From Clostridia bacterium (GTDB lineage: Bacteria > Bacillota > Clostridia > Lachnospirales > Lachnospiraceae): a stretch of DNA of 45,005 nucleotides. The DNA lies in the NCBI GenBank assembly GCA_910575245.1, contig CAJTEN010000034.1, positions 1 through 45,005 on the forward strand, given 5' to 3'. Below, piece by piece: positions 42,799 to 45,005 of this stretch (within the stretch, counting starts at the first letter, position 1; each line of letters opens with the position of its first letter). Below the pieces are notes generated by a model. It was not told the DNA's origin, made no database searches, and worked only from the letters and a program-made list of their open reading frames with translations. Made by a program: the position numbers and the translations under genes.

Positions 42799-43343
42799 GA
42801 AATCTGCGCTCCTTCTGTCTGATCCAACTGTGCCGCTTTCCAGTTTAGAATGATCTCTGCCGCCCTGTTTTGCAATTCCCTGATCTCGTGGCTTCGACTT
42901 CTTCCGCATACCTTTGCGTCCAGTCCACATAAAAAGCATCTTCTTCCTTGTATTCCCATTCTCTCCCTGCTGATCATCCCCTCCTCTCCAATTACGTCAA
43001 TATCCCATATTCTCCCCAGCGCATGAGATTTCTCCAGCAGAATTGTCTCCCGCTTCATCCTCATGCCATCCGCTTCTTTTACGAGACAGACCGCTGCATA
43101 ACCTGCCTTTTCCTTTAAAAGCGCTTTCCTTAAAATTTCTCTCCCCGGTTTCTCTATTACTTCTTCCAGTTCCCGAACTCCCTCATAAAACGCCTCTTCT
43201 ATGAGCGGCGTACATTTTATGGGGCCGGGAATATTCATTCCCAAGCTGACCGCCACCGTACCAGAACACTCTTCCAGCATATGTAACTGTATTGACGCCT
43301 TCATTTCCCTGAAATGTAATACCTCTGCCAGACTCACTTCCAT
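42795..43343 (-). CDS. citX: Holo-citrate lyase synthase (apo-citrate lyase phosphoribosyl-dephospho-CoA transferase)
   Basis: 182 residues with the CitX landmarks: LGMNIPGPIKCTPLI, the metal/nucleotide motif GRIWDIDVIG, and the C-terminal RRCFLCGLDAKVCGRSRSH (Cys/Arg-rich). CitX attaches the 2'-(5''-triphosphoribosyl)-3'-dephospho-CoA group to the CitD acyl carrier. It lies 82 bases after citF and is coupled to citC by a 4-base overlap, giving the order citF-citX-citC. The ribosome site is weak. Confidence 0.9.
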   Translation of the reverse strand: MEVSLAEVLHFREMKASIQLHMLEECSGTVAVSLGMNIPGPIKCTPLIEEAFYEGVRELEEVIEKPGREILRKALLKEKAGYAAVCLVKEADGMRMKRETILLEKSHALGRIWDIDVIGEEGMISRERMGIQGRRCFLCGLDAKVCGRSRSHEIRELQNRAAEIILNWKAAQLDQTEGAQIS

Positions 43344-43425
43344 ATTGCCATATGCTCTAAATATGATTATTCACGCTCCATTCTTTACAACAATATGTTG
43401 TACACTTTTCATTCACTGATCTGCC

Positions 43426-44340
43426 TCACTGCTCTCTTTCATCGGGCTCAGAAAATTCGTAAGGTTTTATCTGTCTCACTACATCCATAATGGTTCCATC
43501 CCGGCTTTCTATAATGCCCACCACTCTGTCCATAAACTGTACCTTTTCCGGTTCTCCAGTGATCGCATATGCCATATCCCTTAGTTCCCCGATGGTTCTG
43601 AACGGCAGATCCACATTCTCCATGGCAGCTATCAGATCCTGTCGCGCGGGATTGATTGCAATTCCATAATCCGTAATGACCACATCTACACTTTCTCCCG
43701 GCGTGGTGACCGTAGTCACTTCCGTACAGACGGAGGGAATCCGCCCCTGCAGGAGAGGTGTTATGACGATGGCGCATTTAGCGCCCGCCGCGGTATCCGG
43801 ATGTCCGCCCTGCGCCCCTGTGATTATACCATCGGAACCTACTACGACATTACAGTTAAAGTGTGTATCTACTTCAAGAGCAGCCAAAATAACAAAATCC
43901 AGCTTATTTACAACCGCCCCCTTATTAAAAGGATTGGCATATTCCCCTGCGCTGATCCTGAAATGACGCAGATCTTTTACCGACTCCACCGCCGCAAGGT
44001 CGAAGTCCTGCGTGTCCAGAAGGCAATCCACCTGTCCATTAATCAACAGGTCACACATGGGTTTTGTCAGCCCGCCTACGCCAAACCGCATCCGTACGTT
44101 TCTCTTTTTCATTTCTCTTGCCAGAGAAATAGTCGAGGCAATGGAAGCGCCGCCCACACCCGTCTGATAAGAAAAGCCGTTCCTGAAATAGGGAGAATTC
44201 ACTACAAACTGTGTACAGTAGTCAGCCATCATCAGTTTTCTCTGATCAGTGGTCGGCTCTGCCGCTCCGGTGGCGATCTTTTCAGGGTCGCCGATCGCCT
44301 CCACACAAACGACATAGCGGCAATATATTCTCGCATTCAA
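43426..44340 (-). pseudogene. citF: Citrate lyase alpha subunit, N-terminal ~40% missing
   Basis: About 304 residues correspond to the C-terminal part of CitF (full length ~510): AIGDPEKIATGA, GFSYQTGVGGASIAST, GSDGIITGAQGGHPDTAAGAK, ITDYGIAINPARQDL and VMDVV-like VRQIKPYEF at the end. CitF is the citrate:acetyl-ACP transferase subunit. The left part is replaced by a piece of a solute-binding protein gene; the joint is near 44335-44345. Only a TTG could start the remaining frame, and it has no ribosome site. Citrate cleavage would therefore not work from this copy. Confidence 0.88.
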
Positions 44341-44899
44341 CGCCTACCGTATCTCCTACAGTTGTTGTGAGCAGGCCGCCGTGTGTCCAGTAACCGATTC
44401 GGTTTTCCGTCCCTTTTGTATAGCGGTCATTTTTCTCCTGAATAAGTCCGTCTGCATCCAGCAGTCCTTCCGTATATAGTTTGTTCAGATATTGCAGCAT
44501 CGCATAGAATCTTTCATCTGTAGGAGCGAATTTAATTTCTTCGCCGTCTACCATAATATACTGATTGCTTCCTCCGGCTCCGTCATTTACCAATCCGAAA
44601 CTGTTCATCATTGCCAAAATACCATCGCTGACACTGTCCGTACCTCCTACACCGACGAAGGAATAGGGAATCTCATCATTCGGATCACCATTTCCATTAG
44701 CATCCTGTTCTTTAAAGGCTTTCAGGACCTCATAAAGCTCATCTGTTGTAGTCGGCACTTCCATGTTAATCCGCTCCAGCCAGACTTTATTGATAGCCCA
44801 CAGCGTATCGGAATGCATACCGTTAATTCTTACCGAACTGAGAGAATACAGTCTGTCATTAAAGGTATTTTTCTTCGCCGCATTTGGATACTCAATCAA
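44282..44899 (-). pseudogene. Internal fragment of an extracellular solute-binding protein (family 1, LplA/YtcQ type)
   Basis: About 185 residues match the middle of a sugar/oligosaccharide ABC binding protein: DTLWAINKVWLERINMEVPTT, TTDELYEVLKAFKEQDANGNG (calcium-binding-like loop DANGNGDPNDE), then LQYLNKLYTEGLLD. Signal peptide and lipobox are absent because a stop codon directly precedes the first TTG. The C-terminal end is lost at the joint with citF, after which the frame reads nonsense to a stop. Both ends are broken. Confidence 0.75.
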
Positions 44900-44917
44900 C
44901 TACCCCGGTGCAAGCAC

Positions 44918-44962
44918 TCAAGCACTGTGAGCGGCTCCTACGTCGCCTCTCACAGCACTTGA
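44918..44962 (+). repeat. Imperfect 18-bp inverted repeat followed by a T run
   Basis: Arms at 44918-44935 and 44945-44962 pair at 15 of 18 positions, with a 9-base loop and GACTTTTT beyond. It could be a terminator for plus-strand transcription or an end of a mobile element. No plus-strand gene reaches it. Confidence 0.4.
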
Positions 44963-45005
44963 CTTTTTCGCTCGCTCTGCTCCCTCAAAAGCGGGGTATG
45001 CGGAT

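Noticed and set aside
1..45005. CRISPR array, rRNA or tRNA genes
   Set aside because: No regularly spaced repeats of 24-40 bases and no recognisable tRNA or rRNA segments were seen on reading.

Overview
The window looks like a gut Firmicute of the Lachnospiraceae/Clostridia type. It has strong AGGAGG ribosome sites, a spore maturation gene fragment (spmA), a LytTR/GHKL two-component pair, GH29 fucosidase, citrate lyase genes, and integrative-element proteins typical of gut Clostridia. This assignment is inferred from gene content, not from a marker gene.

Layout. 1-1.5 kb: accessory DNA with an IS1380-family transposase cut by the window edge and an Rpn/PD-(D/E)XK nuclease. 1.8-4.6 kb: an NhaC-type antiporter and an alpha-L-fucosidase. 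4.75-30.4 kb (minus strand): one very long, tightly packed run of 13 genes, most overlapping or separated by fewer than 60 bases. In transcription order these are: STAS anti-anti-sigma protein, amino-acid ABC binding/permease fusion, ABC ATPase with an extra C-terminal domain, MATE transporter with an RsbW-like tail, GH3-family adenylating enzyme, membrane SpoIIE phosphatase, RsbW-like kinase, metallo-beta-lactamase/alkylsulfatase-like lipoprotein, beta-propeller-like lipoprotein, acyltransferase-3, a second MATE with an RsbW-like tail, PaaK-like ligase, and a 3020-residue NRPS (A-T-C-A-T-C-A-T-R). 30.6-32.65 kb (plus strand): the divergent LytTR regulator and GHKL sensor kinase. The shared intergenic region has a promoter for the operon and a 9-bp direct repeat just upstream of its -35, placed as expected for a LytTR activator site.

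32.8-39.5 kb: a mosaic of mobile-element parts. It holds an integrative-element gene tail and its neighbour, an AT-rich GNAT gene, a frameshifted MobA/MobL relaxase with a recognisable MOBQ-type oriT, a recombinase-in-trio cluster whose third gene is cut off, a truncated parA, and two small element proteins. 39.5-45 kb: a run of broken genes (spmA, lysR, citF, a sugar-type binding protein) among intact citC, citX and a serine hydrolase. Several junctions join unrelated gene pieces, so rearrangement or misassembly must be considered here.

How the genes may work together (inference). The NRPS should release its product reductively as an aldehyde or alcohol. Its first adenylation domain lacks the aspartate that normally holds an amino group, so the product may be an N-capped dipeptide aldehyde. 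The operon also encodes a complete partner-switching set (STAS, RsbW-like, SpoIIE phosphatase) but no sigma factor. Three of its transporter proteins carry RsbW-like domains of their own, with progressively eroded ATP-binding motifs. This suggests partner switching that acts directly on transporters as well as, or instead of, on transcription. It is the most unusual feature of the window.
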